DNA of 64,000 nt. Origin: Mesorhizobium sp. J8. Lineage in GTDB: Bacteria; Pseudomonadota; Alphaproteobacteria; Rhizobiales; Rhizobiaceae. Of the stretch, positions 10,358-19,569 are shown piece by piece. Position numbers and translations under genes: made by a program. Under the pieces are notes generated by a model. That model did no database searches. It was given only the letters and a program-made list of their open reading frames with translations, and had not been told where the DNA came from. The DNA lies in contig NZ_AP024109.1 in the NCBI RefSeq assembly GCF_016591715.1, positions 744,001 to 808,000 of the forward strand, in the 5' to 3' direction. How positions within the stretch are numbered: position 1 is the first letter of the stretch; every line of letters starts with the position of its first letter.

Positions 10358-10810
10358 TCAGGCGCCGACTTTCTCGCCGAAGGTGGAGAAGAACTGCCCG
10401 GCGAGCTTCTTCGATGTCGACTGGATCAGCCGGCTGCCGAGTTGCGCGATCTTGCCGCCGACCTCGGCCTTGGCGGCGTATTTGAGGACTGTCGCATCGG
10501 GTCCGTCCTCGGTCAGCGTCACGTCGGCGCCGCCCTTGGCGAAACCGGCGATGCCGCCCTTGCCTTCGCCCTGTATGGTATAGGAATGCGGCGGCTTGAG
10601 ATTCTTCAGCGTCACTTCGCCGTTGAAGGTTGCCTTGATCGGCCCGATCTTGAGCACCACGGTCGCCGCCATCTCGGTGTCCGAGTTCTTTTCCAGGCTC
10701 TGGCAGCCGGGAATGGCCTCTTTCAGGATTTCGGGGTCGTTGAGGGCTTCCCACACTTTCTCGACGGGCGCGGCGATCCGCTCCTCGCCTTCGATCACCA
10801 AAGCCATCAA
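10358..10810 (-). CDS. coxG: CoxG/SRPBCC-family protein (carbon monoxide dehydrogenase subunit G-like)
   Basis: A 150-residue START/SRPBCC-fold protein. It opens IEGEERIAAPVEKVWEALND and has the CoxG features DPEILKEAIPGCQSLEK and a C-terminal AEVGGKIAQLGSRLIQSTSK. CoxG is known from CO dehydrogenase clusters, where it helps anchor the enzyme at the membrane, but many stand-alone paralogues occur. No CO dehydrogenase genes are in this window, so the role here is open. Convergent with mrp (18 nt apart). Confidence 0.85.
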   Translation of the reverse strand: MMALVIEGEERIAAPVEKVWEALNDPEILKEAIPGCQSLEKNSDTEMAATVVLKIGPIKATFNGEVTLKNLKPPHSYTIQGEGKGGIAGFAKGGADVTLTEDGPDATVLKYAAKAEVGGKIAQLGSRLIQSTSKKLAGQFFSTFGEKVGA

Positions 10811-10931
10811 GACCTCCCCGATTTGCTGATGTCGATTGGTCGTAGCGCGCGGGCCGAAACAAGTCTATCGCACCAAAGTCCGGGTTCGGGCAGCGGCTGC
10901 CTCTTGCTTGCGCTCGCGCGTTGTCCTATCG

Positions 10932-10946
10932 ATTTGTCATACAAAT
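10932..10946. promoter_or_regulatory. 15-bp inverted repeat at the start of the dehydratase gene
   Basis: ATTTGT-CAT-ACAAAT has perfect 6-bp arms and ends 13 nt before the ATG at 10960, just upstream of the ACGGAG ribosome site. The form resembles GntR-type operators. Inference: a repressor site for the sugar-acid dehydratase gene. The regulator is not identifiable here. Confidence 0.45.
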
Positions 10947-10959
10947 ACGGAGACCACCC

Positions 10960-12765
10960 ATGGCAGGCGCCCCCACCAAGAAGAAGAAATTTCGCTCGCA
11001 GGAGTGGTTCGACAATCCCGACAATCCGGGGATGACGGCGCTCTATCTCGAGCGCTACCTCAATTACGGCCTGACACGCGCCGAGCTGATGTCGGGCAAG
11101 CCGCTGATCGGCATCGCGCAGACCGGTTCCGATCTTTCGCCCTGCAACCGGCATCACCTCGAGCTCGCCAAGCGCGTACGCGAAGGCATCGTCTCGATGG
11201 GCGGCATTCCGTTCGAGTTCCCATGCCATCCGATCCAGGAGACCGGCAAGCGCCCGACCGCCGCGCTCGACCGCAACCTTGCCTATCTCAGCCTCGTCGA
11301 GGTGCTCTACGGCTATCCGATAGACGGCGTCGTGCTCACCATCGGCTGCGACAAGACCACGCCGGCGCTGCTGATGGCGGCCGCCACCGTCAACATTCCG
11401 GCGATCGCGCTGTCGGTCGGCCCGATGCTCAACGGCTGGCACAAGGGCAAGCGCACCGGCTCGGGCACCATCGTGTGGGAATCGCGCCAGCGGCTGTCCG
11501 CCGGCGAGATCAACTACGACGAGTTCATGGACATCGTCGCCTCCTCGGCGCCGTCGACCGGCTATTGCAACACCATGGGCACCGCCACCACGATGAACTC
11601 GCTTGCCGAGGCGCTCGGCATGCAACTGCCGGGCTCGGCCGCCATCCCAGCACCCTATCGCGAGCGCGGCCAGATCGCCTACGAGACGGGCAAGCGCATC
11701 GTCGACATGGTGCATGAGGACCTGAAGCCGTCCGACATCATGACGCGCCAGGCCTTCGAGAACGCCATCGTCGTCAATTCGGCGATCGGCGGCTCCACCA
11801 ACGCGCCGATCCATCTCAACGCGATTGCTCGCCATCTTGGCGTGCCGCTCGACAACGACGATTGGCAGAAGATCGGCCTCAACATTCCACTCCTCGTCAA
11901 TCTGCAGCCGACGGGCGAGTATCTCGGCGAGGACTACCACCATGCCGGCGGCGTGCCGGCAGTGGTCGCGGAACTGATGAAGGCCGGACTGCTGCCGCAC
12001 CCCGGTGCAATCACCGCCAACGGCAAGACGATGGGCGACAATTGCAAGGATGCCGTCAACGAGAACCACGACGTCATCCGCGGCGCCGACAAGCCGCTCA
12101 AGGCCAATGCCGGCTTCATCAATCTCAAGGGCAACCTGTTCGATTCGGCGATCATGAAGACCAGCGGCATCTCGACGGAATTCCGCGAGCGCTACCTCTC
12201 CAACCCGAACGATCCCGAAGCCTTCGAAGGCAAGGCTATCGTCTTCGACGGTCCGGAAGATTACCACGCCCGCATCGACGATCCGGCGCAGGGCATCGAC
12301 GAGCACACGATCCTGTTCATGCGCGGCGCCGGCCCGGTCGGCTATCCGGGCGGCGCCGAGGTGGTCAACATGCAGCCGCCGGCCTACCTGATCAAGAAGG
12401 GCATCCATTCGCTGCCCTGCATCGGCGACGGCCGACAGTCCGGCACATCCGGCTCTCCGTCGATCCTCAACGCCTCGCCGGAAGCGGCCGTCGGCGGCGG
12501 CTTGGCGCTGCTCAAGACCGGCGACCGCGTCCGCATCGACCTGAAGAAGGCCACGGCCAACATTCTGATCAGCGATGAGGAACTCGCCAGGCGGCGCGCA
12601 GAGCTCGAAAGCAATGGCGGCTACCACTACCCCAAGCACCAGACGCCCTGGCAGGAGATCCAGCGCGGCATGGTCGACCAGTTCTCGGCCGGCATGGTGC
12701 TGAAGCCGGCGGTGAAGTACCAGGACGTCGCCCACACCAGCGGCGTGCCGCGCGACAATCACTGA
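10960..12765 (+). CDS. Sugar-acid dehydratase of the IlvD/EDD family, xylonate dehydratase-like
   Basis: A 601-residue [2Fe-2S]-dependent dehydratase. Best recalled match is Caulobacter D-xylonate dehydratase (XylD): shared opening [20 protein letters not shown], then [45 protein letters not shown] and [20 protein letters not shown]. Cysteines in SPCN, GCDK and GYCNTMG fit the cluster ligands of the family. Predicted reaction: D-xylonate to 2-keto-3-deoxy-D-xylonate, with L-arabonate as an alternative substrate. It is monocistronic, with an operator-like palindrome before the ATG (10960) and a terminator after. I prefer the ATG to the in-frame upstream start because ACGGAG precedes it. Confidence 0.85.
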   Translation: MAGAPTKKKKFRSQEWFDNPDNPGMTALYLERYLNYGLTRAELMSGKPLIGIAQTGSDLSPCNRHHLELAKRVREGIVSMGGIPFEFPCHPIQETGKRPTAALDRNLAYLSLVEVLYGYPIDGVVLTIGCDKTTPALLMAAATVNIPAIALSVGPMLNGWHKGKRTGSGTIVWESRQRLSAGEINYDEFMDIVASSAPSTGYCNTMGTATTMNSLAEALGMQLPGSAAIPAPYRERGQIAYETGKRIVDMVHEDLKPSDIMTRQAFENAIVVNSAIGGSTNAPIHLNAIARHLGVPLDNDDWQKIGLNIPLLVNLQPTGEYLGEDYHHAGGVPAVVAELMKAGLLPHPGAITANGKTMGDNCKDAVNENHDVIRGADKPLKANAGFINLKGNLFDSAIMKTSGISTEFRERYLSNPNDPEAFEGKAIVFDGPEDYHARIDDPAQGIDEHTILFMRGAGPVGYPGGAEVVNMQPPAYLIKKGIHSLPCIGDGRQSGTSGSPSILNASPEAAVGGGLALLKTGDRVRIDLKKATANILISDEELARRRAELESNGGYHYPKHQTPWQEIQRGMVDQFSAGMVLKPAVKYQDVAHTSGVPRDNH

Positions 12766-12789
12766 TCGTGTAACTGGCTAAATAACGAA

Positions 12790-12821
12790 GGCGGCTCGCC
12801 ACCGGCGGGCCGTCCTTTTTT
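12790..12821 (+). terminator. Rho-independent terminator after the dehydratase gene
   Basis: GC-rich stem GGCGGCTC pairing (one mismatch and one G-T) with GGGCCGTCC, followed by six T residues, 25 nt downstream of the dehydratase stop. Confidence 0.75.
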
Positions 12822-12893
12822 GCGCCCTTGTTTCGGTCACGCTCAGCCCACAGATAAGGTCGTCCAGGCAGGCTGCGCAGGGCGGGGACTATT

Positions 12894-13292
12894 TTGGCGA
12901 AACGGCGTTCTTCCCTTGGCTTCCTCGGCATGTTCGGCCGCTCCAGCGATCTGCGCCAGCTCGACGAGGCGCTACGCGCGGCCGATCTGCATCCGGCCCT
13001 GGTGCCGGAAGGCGTCAAGCTCACCATCGTCAATCTGATGAACGACCGCTGGCCCGACGAGCCGCCGGCGGACGCCTATCGATCCGTGGCACAGCTCTGC
13101 GGCTATTGCGTCGCCGGGCCGCAGGTATTCGAGCAGGCCAATGGCCGTGAACCGACCCTGGCGGTCGAGCGCCGCATCGAGGCAGCGGTGGAGGCCGGCG
13201 ACAGTTTCGACGCGCGGATCGTGCTGATGACGCTGCACGCCAAGCTGATCAATCCGGAAGTGGTCGAGCGCTACGAGTTGAGGGCCGATTGA
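12894..13292 (+). CDS. Conserved hypothetical protein
   Basis: A 132-residue soluble protein opening MAKRRSSLGFLGMFGRSSDL with a TTG start preceded by a GGGCGGGG stretch. An ATG at residue 13 is an alternative start. No known domain recognised. The middle (LTIVNLMNDRWPDEPPADAY, then YRSVAQLCGYCVAG) is well-formed globular sequence and the codon bias matches its neighbours, so I take it as real. Convergent with mttB across a palindromic repeat. Confidence 0.7.
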   Translation: MAKRRSSLGFLGMFGRSSDLRQLDEALRAADLHPALVPEGVKLTIVNLMNDRWPDEPPADAYRSVAQLCGYCVAGPQVFEQANGREPTLAVERRIEAAVEAGDSFDARIVLMTLHAKLINPEVVERYELRAD

Positions 13293-13310
13293 CCGGCAGG
13301 TAGGAGACGT

Positions 13311-13448
13311 TGAGGCCGGGTCGGAGTCGAAGACGGGCGCGAAGCGACCAAACAAGGTGGTCTCCGATAACCGGAGCGGAGCGTACTTAAGTACGTGAGC
13401 ACCGGAAGCGCAGGAGACCGCCATTTGCAGGCCGGCCTCACTTGAATA
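13311..13448. repeat. Dispersed palindromic repeat, copy A (about 138 bp)
   Basis: Nested inverted repeat: outer arms TGAGGCCGG and its complement near GGCCGGCCTCA, inner GGTCTCC/GGAGACC, and a perfect 12-bp centre GTACTTAAGTAC at 13383-13394. The reverse complement of its right half closely matches the element at 27961-28080. It fills the gap between two convergent genes and touches the mttB stop, so it may act as a bidirectional terminator. Confidence 0.85.
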
Positions 13449-15038
13449 TCAGCCGCCCATCTTGCTGCGCGGCAGTTTGATCATCTCGCCGAAGCGGGCG
13501 CGCAATTTGTCGTCGAGCAGGCGCGAGACATGGCGCGGGAAACGCTCGGCAAGCACGCGCTTCTTCTCCGCGATCGCTCGCGACAGGATATCGGGCCGGC
13601 CCTTTTCGTTCCATTCCTTGGGCGAGAACCGGTCGCCGACGGCAGGATAGAAATACTCGGTCTGCATCAGCTTCAGCGTCTGGTCGTTGCCGAGATAATG
13701 CCCGGGACCCTTGAGGCAGACATCGGCGATGGTGTCGATCGACAGCGCGTCGTCGGTCACCTCGATGCCGCGCACGCATCGCAGGCAATGCCCGAGCATG
13801 TCGTTGTCGATGATCAGGCTTTCGAGGCAGAAGCCGAGCAGCGAGGCATGCATGCCCGCCGATTCGTAGACCAGGTTCAGGCCGGAGAGACCCGCCATGA
13901 CATTGGTGATGCCCTTCTCGTAGCCGGCCTGGATGTCGGGCAGCTTGGAGTCCGACATGCCGGCGGCCGACCCGCCGGGCAGGTCGTAATATTGCGCCAT
14001 CTGCGCGCAGGCCGCTGTCAGCACCGCCTGCTCGGCCGAACCGCCGGACATGGCGCCTGTCCTGAGGTCGGAGACGAACGGCCAGGTGCCGAAGATCGCC
14101 GGATGCCCGGGCTTGATGGCGTTGACATAGACCAGGCCCATCAGCACTTCCGCCACCGCCTGCACGACGGCGCCGGCAATCGCCGCCGGCGCGGTGGCGC
14201 CGGCCTGGCCGGCGGAGAGCAGCAGGATCGGAATGCCGCCTTCGACGCAGGCCTCCAGAACGCCGCAGGCGTCCTCGGCGAACTTCATCGGCGGCACCAC
14301 GAAGCAGTTCGAATTCGACACGAATGGCCGCGCGCGGAAATTCTCCTCGCCGCCGGCGATCGCATAGAGCATTTCCAGCGCCGGCTTGACGTTCTCGCGC
14401 ACGGTAAACGAGGTGCCGACATGCTTTGACGTCCCCATCACGCAGGCATAGAGCGTGTTGAAATCCATATCGAGCGGATCGGGAATGTCGCGCGGCACCA
14501 TGGTGCGCTGGAAGAAATGGATGTTGTCCAGCCCATCGACGAGACGGGCGGCGTCGTAGAGATCCTGCAGCAGCGATTCGCGATATTCGCGCTTCTCGAC
14601 ATCGACCAGATGCACCGCCGCGCCCGCCGTGCCGTAATGCACGCGTTTGCCCTGGATCAGCATGTCGTGCTTCGGATCCTGGCCGTAGAGGGTGAAATTG
14701 CGCGCCGCCTTCTTGATCGTGTCCAGCACGAGCGCACGGGGCAACCGGATGCGGCCGTCGTCGCCATAGGTGCCGCCGACCCGGGTCAGCGCCTCGATGC
14801 AGGACGGGATGGCGTTGGCGAAGCCGACCGTCTCCAAAAGGGTCAGCACCGCTTCGTGGATGCGTTCCTGGTCGTTCTGGCTCAATGGGCCATAGCTGCC
14901 GCCTTCAAGCCCCGGCCGCACCGGACGGATATCGTCGGCCAAGGGCGCCGCCCGCATCGCGCGGCGCGCTTCGCGCCCGCCGGACCGCCGCGAACGCTGG
15001 TCCGACGACGATTCCTGCTTCTCGAGAGCCACTGACAT
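13449..15038 (-). CDS. MttB-family (non-pyrrolysine) methylamine/betaine methyltransferase
   Basis: A 529-residue member of the trimethylamine methyltransferase MttB superfamily; ATG 15038 after GGTGGAG. Family blocks include DDGRIRLPRALVLDTIKKAA, GKRVHYGTAGAAVHLVD and GSAAGMSDSKLPDIQAGYEK. The reading frame is complete with no in-frame amber codon, so it is a non-pyrrolysine homologue. Known non-Pyl members demethylate quaternary amines such as glycine betaine with a corrinoid partner. No corrinoid protein or activase gene is adjacent. A MocR regulator lies upstream on the same strand beyond a terminator and may control it. Confidence 0.88.
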   Translation of the reverse strand: MSVALEKQESSSDQRSRRSGGREARRAMRAAPLADDIRPVRPGLEGGSYGPLSQNDQERIHEAVLTLLETVGFANAIPSCIEALTRVGGTYGDDGRIRLPRALVLDTIKKAARNFTLYGQDPKHDMLIQGKRVHYGTAGAAVHLVDVEKREYRESLLQDLYDAARLVDGLDNIHFFQRTMVPRDIPDPLDMDFNTLYACVMGTSKHVGTSFTVRENVKPALEMLYAIAGGEENFRARPFVSNSNCFVVPPMKFAEDACGVLEACVEGGIPILLLSAGQAGATAPAAIAGAVVQAVAEVLMGLVYVNAIKPGHPAIFGTWPFVSDLRTGAMSGGSAEQAVLTAACAQMAQYYDLPGGSAAGMSDSKLPDIQAGYEKGITNVMAGLSGLNLVYESAGMHASLLGFCLESLIIDNDMLGHCLRCVRGIEVTDDALSIDTIADVCLKGPGHYLGNDQTLKLMQTEYFYPAVGDRFSPKEWNEKGRPDILSRAIAEKKRVLAERFPRHVSRLLDDKLRARFGEMIKLPRSKMGG

Positions 15039-15210
15039 GGAAGCACTCCACCTTTGTCTTGTCTGCGAGGCGGCACGCGGCGGTTGGTCCACCATCGGCT
15101 TGCCTCGTCCCCTTCTGGCCCCGACTATGCCGCCGGCATTGGTACAGCCTATGGGCCAAGCGATTCCGTCGAATATGCCAGAGTGCTAAAGCGGCAAGCA
15201 TGCGCCCAAA

Positions 15211-15240
15211 TAAAAAGAGCCGGCGCAGCGCCGGCTCTTT
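15211..15240. terminator. Strong bidirectional rho-independent terminator downstream of the MocR gene
   Basis: AAAAAGAGCCGGCG, a short loop and the complementary CGCCGGCTCTTTT form a near-perfect stem flanked by A and T runs on the two sides, 18 nt beyond the MocR stop. It should end MocR transcripts before mttB. Confidence 0.88.
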
Positions 15241-15257
15241 TCAGGACGTTGTGGCGA

Positions 15258-16751
15258 TCAGGCGGCTGCGGGCCTGCGCCCGGCGGCGGTGGCGAGTTCG
15301 CGGATGCCCGGCTCGATGTGCTGCAGCGAGATCGAGGAGATGCCCAAGCGCATGAAACGAGAGGGCTTTTCGCTTCGATCGAAGAACCGGTCGCCGGGTT
15401 CGATGATGACGCTGCGCGAAGCGGCCGCTTCCGCCAGGCCGCGTGAATCAGTGCCGCGCGGCCCTTCCAGCCAGAGCGATGTGCCGCCCGCCGAGTCGGT
15501 CGAACGCCACTCTGGCAAGAAGGCGGAAATCGCATGGACCAGACGCTTGCGCCGCTCGTCGAAGGCGGCGGAAAGCCTGCGCACCAGGGCCTCGTGGTGG
15601 CCGAGCGAAAGGAACAGCGCGACGGCGCGCTGGTTGTTCGCCGGCGGGTGCCTCAACATGAAGCGGCGCAGCGCGCGAAGCTCGGCGATCAGCCCCGCAG
15701 AAGCCACGATGTAGCCAAGCCTCAGGCCCGGAGCCAGCGTCTTCGACATCGAGCCGACATAGATGACGCGGCCGGAGCGGTCGAGGCTCTTCAGCGCCTG
15801 CTGCGGCGCCTCGTCGAGCAATTGGCTGTCATAGCCGTCCTCGATGATGATCTGGTTGTTGCGGTTGGCGCGCGCCAGAAGATCCTGCCGACGTTCCGCC
15901 GACAACGGCACCATGGTCGGGCAGTGGTGGCTCGGCGTGACGAAGACGAAGCCGGAATCGCTCGGGATCGACGAAGTCACGATGCCCGACTGGTCGACCG
16001 GAACCGGCTGGATGTCGGCGCCGGCCAGCCGGAAGATCGAACGCGCATCCGGATAGCCGGGATCCTCCATCGCCACTTTCGAGCCCTTGGTCATCAAGAG
16101 CGAGGCGAGCATATAGAGCGCGTTCTGGGCGCCCAGCGTCACGATGATCTCGTCCGGATTGGCGAAGATGCCGCGGCGCGGCAGGAGCCTTGCCTGGATC
16201 TGCTCGATCAGCAGCGGATCGTCGCGATCCACCATGTCGGATGCCCAGTTGCGGATCTCCAGCACAGCCAGCGCCATGCGGTTGCATTCACGCCATTCGG
16301 CGGTCGGGAACAGCGCCGGATCGAACTGGCCGTAGACGAACGGATAGGAGGACTTGATCCAGTTGTCGTGCTTGGCCGGCGGCGGCATGTCGCTTGCGGC
16401 GATCTGCCGGCGCGCCTTCCAGTCGATCTCGTTCTGCTGGTCGGGCGCCTTCTGATGCGGCTTGGCGGGGGTGGCCAGCACGTCAGGGTTGACAAAATGG
16501 CCGCGCCGCTCGCGCGCCACCAGGAAGCCTTGGTCGACCAGTTGCTGGAAGGCGAGCACCACCGTGCCGCGGGCAACCCCAAGTTTTTCCGCGAGAATTC
16601 GGCACGACGGCAGCGGCATCGAGGCGGCGATCTGTCGGTCTAGAATGGCCGCGACGATCGCCTGGCGGATCTGCGCCTGGAGGGTTTGGCCGGATTCAGC
16701 CGAAATCCGGAACAGGCCGGACCATATGGCCGTGTCATTGCGCTGTGGCAT
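15258..16751 (-). CDS. MocR-type regulator (GntR DNA-binding domain fused to class-I aminotransferase-like domain)
   Basis: A 497-residue PLP-dependent transcription factor. GntR winged helix at about 25-90 (ILAEKLGVARGTVVLAFQQL), a linker, then a fold-type I aminotransferase domain with the PLP lysine in YVGSMSKTLAPGLRLGYI. ATG 16751 follows AGGAAG. MocR proteins such as PdxR, GabR and TauR sense PLP or amino-compound adducts. The target here is unknown; the nearest downstream gene on the same strand is the MttB homologue. Confidence 0.92.
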   Translation of the reverse strand: MPQRNDTAIWSGLFRISAESGQTLQAQIRQAIVAAILDRQIAASMPLPSCRILAEKLGVARGTVVLAFQQLVDQGFLVARERRGHFVNPDVLATPAKPHQKAPDQQNEIDWKARRQIAASDMPPPAKHDNWIKSSYPFVYGQFDPALFPTAEWRECNRMALAVLEIRNWASDMVDRDDPLLIEQIQARLLPRRGIFANPDEIIVTLGAQNALYMLASLLMTKGSKVAMEDPGYPDARSIFRLAGADIQPVPVDQSGIVTSSIPSDSGFVFVTPSHHCPTMVPLSAERRQDLLARANRNNQIIIEDGYDSQLLDEAPQQALKSLDRSGRVIYVGSMSKTLAPGLRLGYIVASAGLIAELRALRRFMLRHPPANNQRAVALFLSLGHHEALVRRLSAAFDERRKRLVHAISAFLPEWRSTDSAGGTSLWLEGPRGTDSRGLAEAAASRSVIIEPGDRFFDRSEKPSRFMRLGISSISLQHIEPGIRELATAAGRRPAAA

Positions 16752-17148
16752 GGGAAATCTTCCTCGGATGGCCAGCTGTTTTCACTTGGCTGGACCAGTG
16801 GAGTGTATGGGTGGCATAAGGGGTTGCGCCAATCAATTTTTCTGATCGCTGGGATTTATGCCAGTGATCTATCAGTCGCGATGAGCAGCATCGTCGCCTC
16901 GCGACGCGAAGCGTTGTCGCCGGCGCGTTTAAGGCGCGATGCGAAACGTCGTCGCCCATGACGCGCAGCCTCGTTATGCCAAATTCTCCCACCCTCACCG
17001 CCCAATACCGCCCTCATCAAAGCGTGATGCAGTGCGGCAAAGCCGCGCTTGAACGAAATGGAATTCGGCTCGATAGAATGACGCGCCGACACGCGCCGGA
17101 AACATCCGGCCTGTTAAAATGGTCTAAAAACCCGCCAGGAGCCCGCCA
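16752..17148. other. Intergenic region between divergent MocR and pgi genes
   Basis: About 400 bp with no convincing coding frame; several short open frames are present but none has a ribosome site or recognisable product. It should contain the divergent promoters of the MocR gene and pgi. I see no RNA gene or strong palindrome. Confidence 0.5.
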
Positions 17149-18792
17149 GTGGACCAGTCATCCTTCGACAAGCAACTTGCCGCCTTGCGCGATCAGCGCG
17201 CGGCGGCCAAGGGTTCGATGCGCGAGGCCTTCGCCGCCGATCCCAAGCGCTTCGAGACATTTTCCGCCACCGATGGCGACCTTCTGCTCGACTGGTCGAA
17301 ATGCGCCGTCGACGCAGACACGATGACGATGCTGGAAAAGCTGGCGGGGGCGGCCGATCTCGCGGGGCGCCGCAACGCGATGTTCGAAGGCAAGAAGATC
17401 AACATCACCGAGAACCGCGCCGTGCTGCATACCGCACTGCGCAACCTGACGGGAAAAAGCGTCATCGTCGACGGCCAGGACACCAAGGCCGATGTGATCG
17501 CCGTGCTCGACGCCATGGGCGCTTTCGCCGACGCCATCCGGTCCGGCAAGGCGCTGGGTGCCACCGGCAAGAAGATCACCGACATCGTCAACATCGGCAT
17601 CGGCGGTTCGGACCTCGGCCCGGCAATGGTGACGCTGGCGCTGGCCCCCTATCATGACGGGCCGCGCGCGCACTACGTCTCCAATGTCGACGGCGCGCAT
17701 ATCCATGACACGCTGAAGAGCCTGTCCGCGGAAACGACCCTCTTCATCATCGCCTCCAAGACCTTCACCACAGTCGAGACGATGACGAATGCCGAGACGG
17801 CGCGCGACTGGGTGCAGAAGGCGCTGGGCAAGGAAGCGGTCGGCAAGCATTTCGCCGCCGTCTCGACCGCCCTCGACCTGGTGGCGAAGTTCGGCATCGA
17901 GCAGGACCGCGTCTTCGGCTTCTGGGATTGGGTCGGCGGCCGCTATTCGGTCTGGAGCGCCATCGGCCTGCCGGTGATGATTTCCGTCGGCCCGCGCAAT
18001 TTCCGTGCCTTCCTCGACGGCGCGCATGAGATGGACGAGCATTTCCGCTCGGCGCCCATGCAGAAGAACCTGCCGGTGCTTCTGGGGCTGATCGGCTGGT
18101 GGCACCGGGTCGTCTGCAACTATCCGGCCCGCGCCGTCATCCCTTACGACCAGCGCCTGTCGCGCCTACCGGCCTATCTGCAGCAGCTCGACATGGAATC
18201 GAACGGCAAGAGCGTCACGCTGGACGGCACCGCCGCCGCCACGCCCACCGGCCCGCTGGTCTGGGGCGAGCCCGGCACCAACGGCCAGCATGCCTTCTTC
18301 CAGCTCCTGCACCAGGGCACCGACTTCATCCCCGTCGAGTTTCTCGCCGCCGCGGTCGGTCACGAGCCCGAATTGAAGCACCAGCATGATCTCCTGCTCG
18401 CCAACTGTCTGGCTCAGTCGGAGGCCTTCATGAAGGGGCGCACGCTGGAAGAGGCGCGCGCTCAGATGCTGGCCAAGGGCATGAAGCCGGCCGATGTCGA
18501 CCGCATCGCGCCGCACCGTGTCTTCTCCGGCAACCGCCCGTCGCTCACCATTCTCTACCGCAAGCTCGATCCGCGCACATTGGGCCGCATAATCGCGCTC
18601 TATGAGCATCGCGTCTTCGTCGAAGGCACGCTGTTCAACATCAATTCCTTCGACCAATGGGGTGTCGAACTCGGCAAGGAACTGGCGACGGGCCTGCTGC
18701 CTGTCGTTGAAGGCAAGGAGACTGCCGCAAACCGCGACGCCTCGACTGCCGGACTGGTGGCTCATATCCACCAATTGCGTGGCGTGGAGTAA
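17149..18792 (+). CDS. pgi: Glucose-6-phosphate isomerase
   Basis: Interconverts glucose 6-phosphate and fructose 6-phosphate in the cytoplasm. 547 residues, the usual length, with a GTG start after AGGAG. Diagnostic blocks: phosphate-binding [20 protein letters not shown], the signature [20 protein letters not shown] containing the catalytic Glu and His region, and the C-terminal [16 protein letters not shown] signature. The HAD phosphatase gene follows after 5 nt, so the two are likely co-transcribed. Confidence 0.98.
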   Translation: MDQSSFDKQLAALRDQRAAAKGSMREAFAADPKRFETFSATDGDLLLDWSKCAVDADTMTMLEKLAGAADLAGRRNAMFEGKKINITENRAVLHTALRNLTGKSVIVDGQDTKADVIAVLDAMGAFADAIRSGKALGATGKKITDIVNIGIGGSDLGPAMVTLALAPYHDGPRAHYVSNVDGAHIHDTLKSLSAETTLFIIASKTFTTVETMTNAETARDWVQKALGKEAVGKHFAAVSTALDLVAKFGIEQDRVFGFWDWVGGRYSVWSAIGLPVMISVGPRNFRAFLDGAHEMDEHFRSAPMQKNLPVLLGLIGWWHRVVCNYPARAVIPYDQRLSRLPAYLQQLDMESNGKSVTLDGTAAATPTGPLVWGEPGTNGQHAFFQLLHQGTDFIPVEFLAAAVGHEPELKHQHDLLLANCLAQSEAFMKGRTLEEARAQMLAKGMKPADVDRIAPHRVFSGNRPSLTILYRKLDPRTLGRIIALYEHRVFVEGTLFNINSFDQWGVELGKELATGLLPVVEGKETAANRDASTAGLVAHIHQLRGVE

Positions 18793-18797
18793 AAGGA

Positions 18798-19523
18798 TTG
18801 GCGGATATCAAGGGTATATTGTTCGACAAGGACGGCACGCTTGTCGACTTCAACGCAACCTGGCTCGGCATAGCCGACTTCATGGCGATGGACGCCGCCG
18901 AGGGCGACCGCTGGAAAGCCGACCGGCTGCTTGCCGCGGCCGGCTTCGACTTCGTCACCAAGCGCTTCAAGCCCGATTCGATCTTCGCCTCCGGCTCGAA
19001 CATGGACGTCGTCGAGCTCTGGTTCCCGCGTCTGTCCGATGAGGACCAGATGCGTGCGGTTTCCCGATTCAACGAGATCACCTCGGCGCAAGGCTCGGCC
19101 ATGGCCGTGGCGCTGCCCGGAATTGTCGACTCGCTGCGGACCTTGCACAGCCGGTCCTATCGGATGGGCGTTGCCACCAACGATTCCACCAGCGGCGCCG
19201 AAAAGACGCTCGCCACCCTCGGCATCGCGCAGCTTTTCGATGCCGCCTTCGGCTACGACGCCGTTGCCAATTCCAAGCCCGCGCCCGACACCGTCGTCGC
19301 TTTCTGCGACCTGACCGGGTTGAAGCCCGGCGAGGTCGCCATGGTCGGCGACAATCGCCACGATCTCGAAATGGCGCGCGCCGGCGGCTGTGGTCTGGCG
19401 GTGGGCGTGCTCTCCGGCACCGGCACGCGCGATTCGCTGGCGCCGATGGCGGACGTCGTGCTGGACTCGGTCGCTGACCTGCCGGATTTCCTCGCCGCGC
19501 GGGTGAACGTGCCGGCGGGCTAG
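18798..19523 (+). CDS. HAD-family hydrolase, phosphoglycolate phosphatase-like
   Basis: A 241-residue haloacid dehalogenase phosphatase. Motif I is FDKDGTLVDF with nucleophile Asp and acid/base Asp, motif II GVATNDSTSG, motif III lysine in NSKPAPDT, and motif IV VGDNRHDLEMARAGG. An alpha-helical cap lies between motifs I and II. TTG start 5 nt after the pgi stop. Probable substrate phosphoglycolate or a similar small phosphate ester. The stop codon TAG is the first triplet of an intergenic repeat. Confidence 0.85.
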   Translation: MADIKGILFDKDGTLVDFNATWLGIADFMAMDAAEGDRWKADRLLAAAGFDFVTKRFKPDSIFASGSNMDVVELWFPRLSDEDQMRAVSRFNEITSAQGSAMAVALPGIVDSLRTLHSRSYRMGVATNDSTSGAEKTLATLGIAQLFDAAFGYDAVANSKPAPDTVVAFCDLTGLKPGEVAMVGDNRHDLEMARAGGCGLAVGVLSGTGTRDSLAPMADVVLDSVADLPDFLAARVNVPAG

Positions 19524-19568
19524 AGCAATTCCAGGAAAAGTGTGAAGCGGTTTTCCGTCCGGAATTGC
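19521..19568. repeat. 48-bp imperfect palindromic repeat, copy 1
   Basis: Begins TAGAGCAATTCC and ends CCGGAATTGC, with inner AGGAAAA/TTTTCC arms. It differs at only two positions from the 48-bp copy at 39429-39476. It sits between two convergent genes and supplies the TAG stop of the HAD gene. Confidence 0.9.
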
Positions 19569-19569
19569 C

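Noticed and set aside
13449..15038. Pyrrolysine-containing MttB
   Set aside because: No in-frame amber codon interrupts the gene and no Pyl machinery is present.
15139..15165. TTGG...CCAA inverted repeat upstream of mttB as a MocR site
   Set aside because: Only 4-bp arms with a long spacer; not distinguishable from chance.
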